Source: JASHPR01 sp963808705 (GTDB taxonomy: Bacteria; Actinomycetota; Actinomycetes; Streptosporangiales; Streptosporangiaceae). From it: a stretch of 64,000 nt of DNA. Below are positions 26,239 to 34,499 of the stretch, piece by piece. Positions within the stretch are counted from its first letter, which is position 1. Each line of letters starts with the position of its first letter. The notes beneath the pieces are model-generated. The model ran no database searches. It saw only the letters and a list, made by a program, of their open reading frames with translations, and was not told the origin of the DNA. Position numbers and translations under genes: made by a program. The DNA lies in contig CAWEHB010000008.1 in NCBI GenBank assembly GCA_963808705.1, positions 744,001-808,000 on the forward strand, written 5' to 3'.

Positions 26239-27714
26239 TCAGGCGGCGGCGTTGCGGGCGGCCGCTGACGCCTGCTCGACATCGGCGCCGGGGCCGGCCG
26301 CCCGCCGGCGGCGGGCGGGGATGGTCGCGGCCGCCTCGGCATCGCTGATCGTCAGGGCCGCCGCCACGCCGACCAGGCAGACCGCCGCGGCCACCAGGAA
26401 CGTGATCCGGTAGGCGGCGAGGTTGGCCACCTCGTGCCCGGCCACGCGGTGGGTCGACCCGGCCAGCACGATGACCGTGGTGAGCAGGGCGACGCCGATG
26501 GCGCCGCCGAGCTGGCGCAGCGCGTTGAACATGGTCGAGGCCCGCCCGGTCGCCGCCGGCGAGATGGTGGCGAAGGCCGCGGCCTGGGTGGGCACGAACA
26601 CCTGGGCCATGGCGAAACCGAGGGCGAACATCAGCAGCCGGGCCCACCAGAGGCTGGACTGGGCGGTCAGCAGGGCGAGCAGGCCGATGGAGACGCTGGT
26701 GCCGGTGAGCCCGATGGCGATGTGCCGGCGGGGGCCGAGCAGCGGGTAGAGCACCCGGCTGGCCAGCTGCGCGCCCAGCATGACGCCGATGGCCTCAGGG
26801 AACGTGCTCAGCCCGGAACCCAGCGCGGACAGGCCGCGGCCGTCCTGGTAGTACAGCGAGATCACGAACAGGGTGCCCAGGAACGCGATCGAGGCCGGGA
26901 CCATGACGCCGTTGGCCGAGCGGAACAGGCGGTTACGCAGCAGCCGCAGCGCCACGATCGGCTCGGCGGTGTGCATCTCGACCACGACCATGGCCAGGAG
27001 CGCCGTGAGCCCGGCGGCGACGGTGGCCAGCACGGTGGCCGACCCCCAGCCGAGGTCCGGTCCTTCCGAGACGCCGTACATGAGCAGCCCGAGGCCGATG
27101 CCCGACAGCAGGAATCCGGGCAGGTCGAAGCGGCCCGGGTGGCTCTCGGTGGTCTGGCGGAGGAAGAGGGCACCGAACGTGATGGCCGCCGCTCCGATGG
27201 GCACGTTGACGTAGAACACCCAGCGCCACGACAACTCGGTGACCAGCAGCCCGCCGAGCACCGGGCCGAGCGCCGGGGCGAAGGTGGTAGGCACGGTGAG
27301 GATGGCCGAGGCCCGGATGCGTTCCTCGGGCGGGAAGACCCGGAACAGCATCGCCATCCCGACCGGGGCGAGCATGCCACCGCCCGCCCCCTGCAGGATC
27401 CGGAACGCGACCAGCTCGGCGAGGCTGGACGCCAGCCCGCACAGGGCCGAGGCCGTGGTGAAGACCGCGATCGCGGTGAGCAGCACCCGCTTGCCGCCGA
27501 AGCGGTCGCCGAGCCAGCCCGAGGCCGGGATGAACACCGCGAGGCTGACCAGGAACGCGATGGAGATGCTGTCGACCGCCGTCGGGCTCACCGAGAACTC
27601 GCGGCCGATGGTCGGCAGGGCCACGTTGACGATGGTGACGTCCATGATGCTGATGAACATGGCCGCCACGAAGACGACGCTGACCGCCACCTTCTGGCTG
27701 ATACGTGCCTGCAC
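26239..27714 (-). CDS. DHA2-family MFS multidrug exporter (14 TM)
   Basis: The 491-residue transporter begins VAVSVVFVAAMFISIMDVTIVNVAL, a DHA2 first helix with the D and T/N residues of motif D1. It continues with GDRFGGKRVLL (motif A), RILQGAGGGMLAPVGMAML (motif C-like), SWRWVFYVNVPIG, and FNALRQLGGAIGVALLTT. This is the EmrB/QacA type that exports drugs with protons. The C-terminal 30 residues are Ala-rich. It lies between the convergent lipoprotein gene and pspA on the same strand. No adjacent TetR regulator is visible. Confidence 0.92.
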   Translation of the reverse strand: MQARISQKVAVSVVFVAAMFISIMDVTIVNVALPTIGREFSVSPTAVDSISIAFLVSLAVFIPASGWLGDRFGGKRVLLTAIAVFTTASALCGLASSLAELVAFRILQGAGGGMLAPVGMAMLFRVFPPEERIRASAILTVPTTFAPALGPVLGGLLVTELSWRWVFYVNVPIGAAAITFGALFLRQTTESHPGRFDLPGFLLSGIGLGLLMYGVSEGPDLGWGSATVLATVAAGLTALLAMVVVEMHTAEPIVALRLLRNRLFRSANGVMVPASIAFLGTLFVISLYYQDGRGLSALGSGLSTFPEAIGVMLGAQLASRVLYPLLGPRRHIAIGLTGTSVSIGLLALLTAQSSLWWARLLMFALGFAMAQVFVPTQAAAFATISPAATGRASTMFNALRQLGGAIGVALLTTVIVLAGSTHRVAGHEVANLAAYRITFLVAAAVCLVGVAAALTISDAEAAATIPARRRRAAGPGADVEQASAAARNAAA

Positions 27715-27854
27715 AGCCCCGTCTCTCCCGCCGTCCCGACCTGGTCGGCAACATCATCTGCGCTGCTCATCAGGCTGGTGCTGCCGTTGACGGCAACGGC
27801 TACGGCGGGCCTGCTGTTCCCCCGTCAAGCTCGCGAAGGTGTTCCAGGGGAGCC

Positions 27855-28595
27855 CTAGCTCCCGGGCTGGCCGCTGGGGAGCGCCGGCGGCGGGGTGGAC
27901 GAGCCGATCTGGGCCTTGAGCGCGGCCAGTTCCTTGTCCACCCCAGCGGCCGAGCCGGCCTCGTCGAGTTCCTTCTGGATGTCGTCGGTGTCGCCGCCGA
28001 CGTCCTCGAGCACCCCGGACTGCAGCAGCTCGTCCGTGGCGTCGGCCCGGGCCTGCATGTTGGCGATCTTGTCCTGGGCCCGCTGCAGCGCCGCGCCCGC
28101 GTCGCCGTAGGTCGAGGAGATCCCGGCGACGTCCGCGTTCACGGAACTCTCCGCCTGGGCCGCGCTGTACTGCGCCTTCAGCACTTCCTTCTTGGTCCGG
28201 AACTCGTTGACCCTCTTCTGCAGCGCGTCGAGGGTCTGCTCGAGCTTCTGCTCCTGCTCCGTGAGCTGCTGATGCTGCGGCTCCATCTCGTCGATCTGCT
28301 GCTGGGCGGCGGCCTTGCGGGACAGGGCCTCCCGGGCCAGGTCCTCCTTGCCCTGGGCCAGCGCGGCCTTGGCCTGGTCCTGCAGGTGGCCCACCGAGTG
28401 CTGGAGCTGCTGCTCCTGCAGCTCGATCCGCTTGCGCGACGCGACGATGGTCACCAGCGCCTGGCGAACCTGGGTGATCTGGTCGAGCATCTGCTCGTAG
28501 GAGTAGTCGAGCATCTCGTCGGGCTTCTCGGCCGCGTCGAGCGCCTTGTTGGTCTTGGCCGCGACAATGTCGTGCGCCCGCTGGAAGAGACTCAT
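27855..28595 (-). CDS. pspA: PspA/IM30 family membrane-stress protein
   Basis: The 246-residue protein is an almost wholly helical coiled coil beginning MSLFQRAHDIVAAKTNKALD, with the conserved DPDEMLDYSYEQM-like EKPDEMLDYSYEQM segment, a Gln-rich coiled coil (about residues 35-140) and a Pro-rich tail unique to actinobacteria. PspA assembles ESCRT-III-like rods on damaged inner membrane. The flexible C-terminal tail SSTPPPALPSGQPGS is typical. No ClgR/Rv2743c-type partner is nearby, so local regulation is unknown. Confidence 0.93.
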   Translation of the reverse strand: MSLFQRAHDIVAAKTNKALDAAEKPDEMLDYSYEQMLDQITQVRQALVTIVASRKRIELQEQQLQHSVGHLQDQAKAALAQGKEDLAREALSRKAAAQQQIDEMEPQHQQLTEQEQKLEQTLDALQKRVNEFRTKKEVLKAQYSAAQAESSVNADVAGISSTYGDAGAALQRAQDKIANMQARADATDELLQSGVLEDVGGDTDDIQKELDEAGSAAGVDKELAALKAQIGSSTPPPALPSGQPGS

Positions 28596-28676
28596 ATCGT
28601 GCTCCTTCGCCCGTGCCGGCCTGGCTGCCCTGCGCTGCCTCCGAGGCTACCGCCCCGGCCGCGGACCCGCGGCGGC

Positions 28677-28994
28677 CTAGCCCAGGGAAACCAGCCGCGC
28701 GCCGCCGTCCGTCTCGGTGCTCGCCCCGGCCTGACCGTTACCGCTCGGCCCGCTCGGTGGGCGGATCGTGCCGTTCCCACGGCCGGAGTGGATGGCCAGG
28801 TGCGTGGACCGCAGCGCCACCCGGTAGGTGTGGTTCGCCTTGGACAGCCAGACGCAGTACCGCTGCGGCCCGATGCTCGACTGGCTGTGGAAGCTCACCA
28901 GGCAGCCCGCCCGTTCCCCGGCCTCGGCCGTGGTGACGACGATCAGCCCGGGGTCCTGGGACGACACCACGGCATTGAAGGAGTCACCGGTCAC
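28677..28994 (-). CDS. Truncated flavin-reductase-like domain protein
   Basis: The 105-residue product from GTG 28994 has the first half of a flavin reductase-like FMN-binding domain: DPGLIVVTTAEAGERAGCLV, then the FMN loop FHSQSSIGPQRYCVWLSKAN and YRVALRSTHLAIH. Family members continue for another 70-80 residues; here the homology stops after LAIH and is replaced by a Gly/Ser/Pro tail. The start overlaps the stop of the RibD-like gene (GTGA), so the two are coupled. It may be inactive or depend on a partner. Confidence 0.62.
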   Translation of the reverse strand: MTGDSFNAVVSSQDPGLIVVTTAEAGERAGCLVSFHSQSSIGPQRYCVWLSKANHTYRVALRSTHLAIHSGRGNGTIRPPSGPSGNGQAGASTETDGGARLVSLG

Positions 28995-29746
28995 CGCGAA
29001 CCTCGCTCGTACCGGAGGAACAGCGTGTCGCCGTCGCGCAGCACGTGACGCAGCGCAAAGTGGGCCAGCGGCACGCCGGCCGGGGAGATCGACACCGGCA
29101 GGGGGTCCCCGCCCATCAGCGGGGAGACGGTGAGGCAGAGCTCGTCGAGCAGGCCGGCCGCCACGACCTCGCCCAGCCAGGTCGGGCCGCCCTCGCACAG
29201 CACGACCCGGTGCCTCAGTTCGGACAGCCGCCGCAGGGCCAGCACCGGATCGACCCGGTCGTCCCCGGCGATGACCACGTCGGCCACGGCCCGGGCGCGC
29301 TCCAGGCGCCCGGGATCGGCCGCCGCGCAGGTGATCACCAGCGTCCGGCTCCACGGCGGCGCGTCGGCGAAGGCCCGGGCGGACCAGTCGAGTTCCAGGG
29401 AACGCGTGACCACGGCCAGCGGAGGCGTTCCCGGCCGCCCGGCCGCCTCCCGCGCCTCGATCCGCTCGCGGGGGAGGCGAACGGCGCCGTAGCCCTCCGC
29501 CCGCACCGTCTCGGCGCCGACCAGCACCACGTCCGCGAGCGCGCGCATCAGGCTGAACAACCTCGCGTCCGGCGCGGTCGACAGCGCGCCGACCCGTCCC
29601 CTGATCGCCGCCGAGCCGTCCAGGCCGCTCACCACGTGGGCCATCACCCAGCACGCGCCCGGACCGCGCGTCCGGTCGACCTCGGCGTAAGGCGCGAGCG
29701 GGTCGGCGATCGCCGCACCGTCTCGCAGGATGTGCACGCGACTCAT
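28991..29746 (-). CDS. Pyrimidine reductase family protein (RibD C-terminal domain)
   Basis: The 251-residue protein matches the RibD C-terminal/dihydrofolate-reductase-like reductase fold. It contains VMAHVVSGLDGSAAIRG, ADVVLVGAETVRAEGYGAV, PPLAVVTRSLELDW, VLCEGGPTWLGEVVAAGLLD and DELCLTVSPLMGG. Such proteins reduce 5-amino-6-ribosylaminouracil phosphate in riboflavin synthesis or act on other flavin/F420-related substrates. It is not in a rib operon, so a paralogous role is likely. It is coupled to the truncated flavin reductase downstream. Confidence 0.85.
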   Translation of the reverse strand: MSRVHILRDGAAIADPLAPYAEVDRTRGPGACWVMAHVVSGLDGSAAIRGRVGALSTAPDARLFSLMRALADVVLVGAETVRAEGYGAVRLPRERIEAREAAGRPGTPPLAVVTRSLELDWSARAFADAPPWSRTLVITCAAADPGRLERARAVADVVIAGDDRVDPVLALRRLSELRHRVVLCEGGPTWLGEVVAAGLLDELCLTVSPLMGGDPLPVSISPAGVPLAHFALRHVLRDGDTLFLRYERGSR

Positions 29747-29795
29747 TGTCGCCCTGCGGGCCTGCCGGGGCGCGCGCAGGTCTTCCGGCCCTAGG

Positions 29796-30665
29796 TCACG
29801 GGAGGCGGCCGAACGAGCGCAGCGTGCGCAGCGCCCGCAGCGTCTCCGCTCCCCGGCAGTCGCTCTCGGCCGCGGGGCCGATCGTCTCCCAGCTGATCGG
29901 CCAGCCGCCGTCGTCGCGCTGGGCGGCGGCGAGGTCGTCGAGGTGCGCGTCGATGACCGCGGGCTCGAACAGGCCGATCCAGGGACTGTCCGGGGCCGGG
30001 GCGAAGTGCAGCGGCGTGACGCCGTAGCCGGGAACCGAGGGATCGAGCCGGAACATGCGGAGCCCGCCCAGGGTGCCGCCGGCGCCGGAGCGGATGGCGG
30101 CGGCGACCGCGTCTGCGCGCTCGCGGTCGCCGGTCCAGGCCAGGAACGACAGCATCTCCCCGAAGCTGTGCGCGTCGGCCGGCCACCCGGAGTCCATCTG
30201 CTCCCAGCAGAACGAGGTCGCGGCGTCCCGCCAGGGATGGTCGATGCCCCACTTCCAGAGCATGGCCACGATGCCCGCGGTCGGGTTGAGGTCGGGGACC
30301 ATCGCCCAGTCCGCCCAGTGCGGGGCTCGCGGATACTCCCGGTACGACTCGGTCAGGCAGCCCACGCCCGGGCCGAGGCGCTGCAGGAACTCGCACGCCC
30401 CGGCGGCCAGGCCCTGGTCGACGCGGCCGGCCGCGTCCATGGCGTACAGCGCGGTCTCGACGTCGAGCGGCTGGCTGTCGGGCACCCGCTTGTCCGGCTC
30501 GAGCCCGTGGCCGAAGCCGCCGTCGGGGTTGCGGTAGCCGCGCACCGCGTCCAGTGCCCCGCCGGCGTCGGCCTGCTCGAAGAGCACGCCGAAGATCCGG
30601 CGCTCCAGCAGCCGCCCTTCGGCGTAGAGGAAACGGCGGGCGTCATCAAAACGTGGCTTGCTCAT
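29796..30665 (-). CDS. Terpenoid-cyclase-toroid-like (prenyltransferase repeat) hypothetical protein
   Basis: The 289-residue protein from ATG 30665 (MSKPRFDDARRFLYAEG) has the helical repeats of the squalene-cyclase/prenyltransferase toroid: RGYRNPDGGFGHGLEP near residue 42, CLTESYREYP in the middle, and LAAAQRDDGGWPISWE near the C-terminus, the last two being QW-like motifs. The DXDD catalytic motif of cyclases is not seen, so catalysis is uncertain. Frame sequence upstream of 30665 is not conserved. The gene is monocistronic and divergent from the sigma factor, with a MITE-like repeat in the gap. Confidence 0.7.
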   Translation of the reverse strand: MSKPRFDDARRFLYAEGRLLERRIFGVLFEQADAGGALDAVRGYRNPDGGFGHGLEPDKRVPDSQPLDVETALYAMDAAGRVDQGLAAGACEFLQRLGPGVGCLTESYREYPRAPHWADWAMVPDLNPTAGIVAMLWKWGIDHPWRDAATSFCWEQMDSGWPADAHSFGEMLSFLAWTGDRERADAVAAAIRSGAGGTLGGLRMFRLDPSVPGYGVTPLHFAPAPDSPWIGLFEPAVIDAHLDDLAAAQRDDGGWPISWETIGPAAESDCRGAETLRALRTLRSFGRLP

Positions 30666-30789
30666 GGCACCGGTGTACCCCCGCCGGCCGCTCGCCGTCT
30701 TGAACGTTTCGGACACCGGGCCTCACGTTCCGGGCTGGCGCGCAAGAGGTTCCTGCTCGACCTGGAGGAAGCATCCGCGAGGCTGTTCT

Positions 30790-30885
30790 AGTGAACCTTT
30801 TTCATCCGTCGATTCCACCTCTTTCATCCGTCGATTCCACCTCGAAGTACCTGGGTAGCCGCGGGGAGGATGAAAAAGATTCAGT
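30790..30885. repeat. MITE-like repeat, copy 2 (96 bp, with internal 22-bp duplication)
   Basis: The ends are AGTGAACCTTTTTCATCC and, inverted, ACTGAATCTTTTTCATCC. The interior contains two perfect tandem copies of a 22-bp unit TTTCATCCGTCGATTCCACC(TC) at about 30798-30841. Without the extra unit the element is about 74 bp and aligns in reverse orientation to 7181-7252. It lies just upstream of the sigma-factor start. Confidence 0.7.
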
Positions 30886-30925
30886 GAGGACCTCACGTCC
30901 GGCGGGCCCGGGGCGTCTACCTCAC

Positions 30926-31423
30926 GTGACGCCCAAGCCGCCCTTCGAGGCCGTCGTGGCCGAGCACGGCGCGACGGTCCTGCGGGTGTGCCGGGCCATC
31001 CTCGGGCCCGCCGACGCGGATGACGCGTGGTCGGAGACGTTCCTGGCCGCGCTCAGGGCGTACCGGCGGCTGCCCGGTGACGCCAACGTCGAGGCGTGGC
31101 TGGTGACGATCGCGCACCGCAAGGCGATCGACGCCGTGCGCGCTGCGGCGCGCCGCGCGGTCCCGGTCGCCGACGTTCCCGAGCCGCCGGCGGCGCCGTC
31201 GGCGGACGGGAGGGACGCCGACCTCGCGGACGCGCTGGCCGCGCTCCCGCGCCGGCAGCGGGAGGCCATCGCCTACCACTACCTGGCCGGGCTGCCCTAC
31301 GCCGACGTCGCGGCCATCACCGGCGGCAGCACCGACGCCGCCCGCCGGGCGGCCGCCGACGGCATCGCCAGGCTGCGCCAGGCCTACCCCGGCGCCGCGC
31401 TACCGGACGGAGAGACCCCATGA
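30926..31423 (+). CDS. Short ECF-type RNA polymerase sigma factor
   Basis: The 165-residue protein has a sigma region-2-like N-terminus (VLRVCRAILGPADADDAWSE, then AYRRLPGDANVEAWLVTIAH) and a region-4 HTH (ALPRRQREAIAYHYLAGLPY through GGSTDAARRAAADGIARLR). I start at GTG 30926, where homology begins. The stop overlaps the start of the methyltransferase gene (ATGA), so the pair is translationally coupled. This suggests a sigma factor that controls alkylation-damage repair. No anti-sigma factor is visible nearby. Confidence 0.85.
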   Translation: MTPKPPFEAVVAEHGATVLRVCRAILGPADADDAWSETFLAALRAYRRLPGDANVEAWLVTIAHRKAIDAVRAAARRAVPVADVPEPPAAPSADGRDADLADALAALPRRQREAIAYHYLAGLPYADVAAITGGSTDAARRAAADGIARLRQAYPGAALPDGETP

Positions 31424-32037
31424 CCACGAGCCACGAAGCGCAGGCGCTGGACCTGCTCCGCGACCTGCCCGACGTCACCGAGGCGGAACTGTCCGCCCTG
31501 CACGACCGGCTGGCCGAACGCTCCGACGCCGAGGGGGTGCTCGACGTGGCCTACCGCACGCTGGACACGCCGGTCGGCCCGCTGCTGCTGGCCGCGACCG
31601 AGGCCGGGCTGGTCCGGGTCGCCTACCCCATCGAGGGCCACGACCGGGTCCTGCAGGCCCTCGCCGCGCGGATCAGCCCCCGGGTCCTCCGCGCGCCGGG
31701 ACGGCTCGACGCCGCCGCGCGCGAGATCGACGAGTACTTCGCGGGCCGGCGCCGCACCTTCGACCTCCCGCTCGACTACCGGCTGGCGACGGGTTTCCGC
31801 CGCCGGGTGCTCACCCACCTGCCCGGCATCGGTTACGGGCATACCGCCAGTTACGCCACGGTAGCGGCCGCCGTGGGCAGCCCCCGGGCCTTCCGCGCCG
31901 TGGGCACGGCGTGCGCGACCAACCCGCTGCCCGTCGTGCTGCCCTGCCACCGGGTCATCAGGTCCGACGGTGATCTCGGTAACTACCGGGGCGGCCCGGC
32001 CGCCAAGCAACTCCTGCTCAACCTGGAGGCAGCGTGA
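31420..32037 (+). CDS. ogt: Methylated-DNA--protein-cysteine S-methyltransferase
   Basis: This suicide repair protein removes alkyl groups from O6-alkylguanine. The 205-residue product has an N-terminal region (1-45) without assigned function, the MGMT N-terminal ribonuclease-like domain from about 48 (YRTLDTPVGPLLLAA), and the C-terminal DNA-binding domain with GYGHTASYATVAAAVGSPRAFRAVGTAC in segments and the active-site Cys in LPCHRVI near residue 176. It overlaps the sigma gene by 4 nt and the decayed oxygenase gene by 4 nt, so all three once formed one operon. Confidence 0.94.
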   Translation: MTTSHEAQALDLLRDLPDVTEAELSALHDRLAERSDAEGVLDVAYRTLDTPVGPLLLAATEAGLVRVAYPIEGHDRVLQALAARISPRVLRAPGRLDAAAREIDEYFAGRRRTFDLPLDYRLATGFRRRVLTHLPGIGYGHTASYATVAAAVGSPRAFRAVGTACATNPLPVVLPCHRVIRSDGDLGNYRGGPAAKQLLLNLEAA

Positions 32038-32268
32038 CCTCGATCCTGAGCGCCAGCGACTGGAAAGCCCGCGTCGACGACGCCGACTGGGCGCGCCTGG
32101 CCGCGGAGGTCGGCGAGTTCGGCTGCGCACTGACGCCGGCCCTGCTGACCGCGGACGAGTGCGACGCCATCGCCGGCCTCTACGACCGGGCCGGTCCGCC
32201 ACGGCGTGTCGGTGGTCCGTTCCGGGCGGCGGTTCACCCTCGGCCTGGTGTTCCACGACGCCGCCTGA
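32034..32268 (+). pseudogene. 2OG-Fe(II) oxygenase remnant with large internal deletion
   Basis: The first 53 codons (SASDWKARVDDADWARLAAE, then CALTPALLTADECDAIAGLY) match the N-terminus of a 2OG-Fe(II) oxygenase often encoded next to ogt in actinomycetes. At about 32195-32200 the sequence jumps, out of frame, to the C-terminus of the same family: VRHGVSVVRSGRRFTLGLVF then HDAA and TGA 32266-32268. Roughly 150 residues, including the HxD metal motif, are missing. The start overlaps the ogt stop (GTGA). It is a clear deletion pseudogene. Confidence 0.82.
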
Positions 32269-32390
32269 CCCGCGGGCAGACTCAAGGTCCCAGCTAGGCA
32301 GGGCCAAAAGTCCCTGGCAGGCGGGTTGCCACCCAACCACCCTGGAGCCTTAGGATTCGGTAGCCCCTGGACCAGGGAGTTGGAACGCCT

Positions 32391-33551
32391 ATGCAATCGT
32401 CTGCCGAACCTGTGGCAGCCGGGGCCTCGGCTCGCGACGCCGGGGGCCCCCCGCGGCTGTGGGCTGACCGGTTCTATCAGTTCGGCCGCACCTACTGGCA
32501 GGACATCGCCTGGGCGGCCTTCGTCGGGCTGAATCTCATCGCCATGCGCCTCAGCCCGGCCTGGGGCTCGGTCCCGTTCCTGGTCATCTGGGTCAGCCTG
32601 ACCGCGATCTACGGCTTCCGGCTGTGGCACCTGGGCTCCACGGTTCTCACGGTGGCGATCGTGACCCTGGCCACCGGCGGCATCATCGGCTGGCAGGTGG
32701 TGCGGGGCGAGCAGGACGCGGACTACCTCGCGGAGGTCCCGCTGCTGGCCGCGATGTTCGTGATCATGGTGTGGCACGCGCGGCGGCGGCAGGCGGCGAT
32801 GGAGGAGATCAAGCGGGTCTCGGAGCACAACTTGCTCCTGCTCGGCCAGCAGCGCCAGTTCCTCCAGGACGTCTCGCACGAGCTGGGCACGCCGATCACC
32901 ATAGCCCTCGGCCACGCCGAGCTCATCACCCACGCCGCCACCGACCAGGCCATCGCCAAGGACGCCCGGGTGGCCGTGGAAGAGCTGCTCCGGATGCGCC
33001 GACTGGCCAACCGGCTGGTGCTGCTGGCCTCGACCGACAGCCCCGACTTCCTGCGCCCGGCCCCGGTGGACACCGCCGAGCTCATGATGGAGACCCTGCA
33101 CCGGTGGAGCCGGACGCCCCGGCGGTGGTCGCTCGGCTCCCTGACCGACGTGCCGGTGCGGGCCGACCGGGACCGACTGACCCTGGCCCTGGACGCGCTC
33201 ATCGAGAACGCCATCGATCACACCGATCCCGGCGGCCGGATCGAGCTGAGCGCCCGGCAGGCAGGCGAGGAGGTCGTCCTCGCGGTCAGGGACTGGGGCT
33301 CCGGCATCCCGGCGGCCGACATCGGGCACATCTTCGACCGGTTCACCCGGGTGGGAACGGGGCGCAGCCGGGACACCGGCGGGTTCGGTCTCGGCCTGGC
33401 GGTGGTGAAGGCGATCGCGGAGGCCCATAACGGCTCGGTCGACGTCCGCAGCACGGTGGGCAAGGGCTCGGTCTTCGAGCTGTTCCTGCCCGCGGCGACC
33501 GGCCACCCCGGCCTGGCGGCGCCGCTGAACCGGCAGACCCTGCCCGGGTAG
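32391..33551 (+). CDS. Orphan sensor histidine kinase
   Basis: This 386-residue kinase has about four hydrophobic segments between residues 40 and 128, a HisKA domain with FLQDVSHELGTPITIALGHAEL (His near 168), and a HATPase domain with ALIENAIDHTDPGG, VRDWGSGIPAADIGHIFDRF and GFGLGLAVVKAIAEAHNG. No receiver-domain gene lies next to it. Downstream are only fragments of LuxR-family genes, so its partner was either lost or is elsewhere. The sensor region gives no clear ligand hint. Confidence 0.92.
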   Translation: MQSSAEPVAAGASARDAGGPPRLWADRFYQFGRTYWQDIAWAAFVGLNLIAMRLSPAWGSVPFLVIWVSLTAIYGFRLWHLGSTVLTVAIVTLATGGIIGWQVVRGEQDADYLAEVPLLAAMFVIMVWHARRRQAAMEEIKRVSEHNLLLLGQQRQFLQDVSHELGTPITIALGHAELITHAATDQAIAKDARVAVEELLRMRRLANRLVLLASTDSPDFLRPAPVDTAELMMETLHRWSRTPRRWSLGSLTDVPVRADRDRLTLALDALIENAIDHTDPGGRIELSARQAGEEVVLAVRDWGSGIPAADIGHIFDRFTRVGTGRSRDTGGFGLGLAVVKAIAEAHNGSVDVRSTVGKGSVFELFLPAATGHPGLAAPLNRQTLPG

Positions 33552-33559
33552 TGGCCCGG

Positions 33560-33775
33560 TCACTCCTCCAGGAGCCCCAGCTCCCGGGACCGGGCGATCA
33601 TCTGGCTGCGCGAGGAGGCGCCCAGCTTCCGGTAGATCGACACCGCCTCCGACTTGACGGTGTGCGGCCCGGACAGCTAGGCCCGGAGCGCCTCCGCCTC
33701 GCCGACCAGGCGCCCGAGGCCGGGCCGCCGCTTGAGCAGCTCAGCGACCTCCGCAGGAGCGTCCTGGCGCGTGCC
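33560..33775 (-). pseudogene. LuxR-family (LAL-type) regulator remnant, minus strand
   Basis: Reading the minus strand, 33680-33775 encodes VAELLKRRPGLGRLVGEAEA and a stop. Immediately after, in another frame, come HTVKSEAVSIYRKLGASSRS and ARSRELGLLEE with TGA at 33560-33562, the recognition helix and tail of a LuxR HTH. The intervening HTH scaffold is deleted. It converges on the histidine kinase gene with only 8 bp between them. Confidence 0.7.
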
Positions 33776-33839
33776 GCACGGTGCAGTCTGGACCGAGCCA
33801 GCGCCGCACCTGGTCCGTGCCGCGGCGGCGCTGTCCGCC

Positions 33840-34340
33840 GGCCAGGCCGTGGCTGGCCGACGCCCGGATCAGCTACGACGGCGGCGACCACGCGCGCGGG
33901 CGCCGGTCCCTGGCGGCCGCGTTGCGGCTGGCCGAGCGCGAGCAGGTCAGGCTGCCGTTCGTGATCGAGCACGGCTGGATCGGGCCGGTGCTGCGGCGTG
34001 ACCCCGGGCTGGCCGACACCCACCGGCGCCTGCTCACCCTGGCTCCCGATCAGCGGCCGGCTCCCGCGGGCGCTCCTGGTCAGCCCCTGGTTCTCGTCGA
34101 GCCGCTGACCAAGCGCGAGCAGGAGGTGCTGCGTCACTTCTCCGGCATGCTCAACACGGCCGAGGTCGCCGACGAGATGTACATCTCCCCCAGCTGACCC
34201 TCAGCGAGGCAACAGTCAAGACCCACGTAGCCCGCATCCTCGCCAAACTCCAGCTACGGGACCGGGTGCAGGCCGTCGTCCTGACCTACGAGACCGGCCT
34301 GGCCGGCCGGGCCGCGCCCGGACCAGCCGACCCCGGCTGA
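33840..34340 (+). pseudogene. Chimeric LuxR-family remnants, plus strand
   Basis: Positions about 33850-34195 read as the C-terminal TPR-like and HTH start of a LAL-type regulator (GRRSLAAALRLAEREQVRLP, then LTKREQEVLRHFSG and NTAEVADEMYISP), ending at TGA 34195-34197. The next frame starting at 34194 continues as LTLSEATVKTHVARILAKLQ and LRDRVQAVVLTYETGLA, which is the HTH end of a NarL-type response regulator, stopping at 34338-34340. Two different LuxR-family genes were joined at the homologous helix. No start or receiver domain remains. Confidence 0.72.
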
Positions 34341-34499
34341 ACCCGCCTGCGGCTCGGCGAGCTGCCCCGCTCGCGCACCGCCTGGGAGTGCCCATACTGG
34401 CCGGGACCGAACCCTGGGGTTCCCGTCCGCGGTGGCACGGCCCATGCCGGGACACCTAGCCTGTGCCCATGCCGATAGCGCGATCGGGGAGGGACCTCG

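Noticed and set aside
26434..27858. Plus-strand frame of 474 codons opposite the DHA2 exporter
   Set aside because: It consists of His/Asp/Gln/Arg-rich shadow sequence; the minus strand encodes an evident 14-TM transporter.
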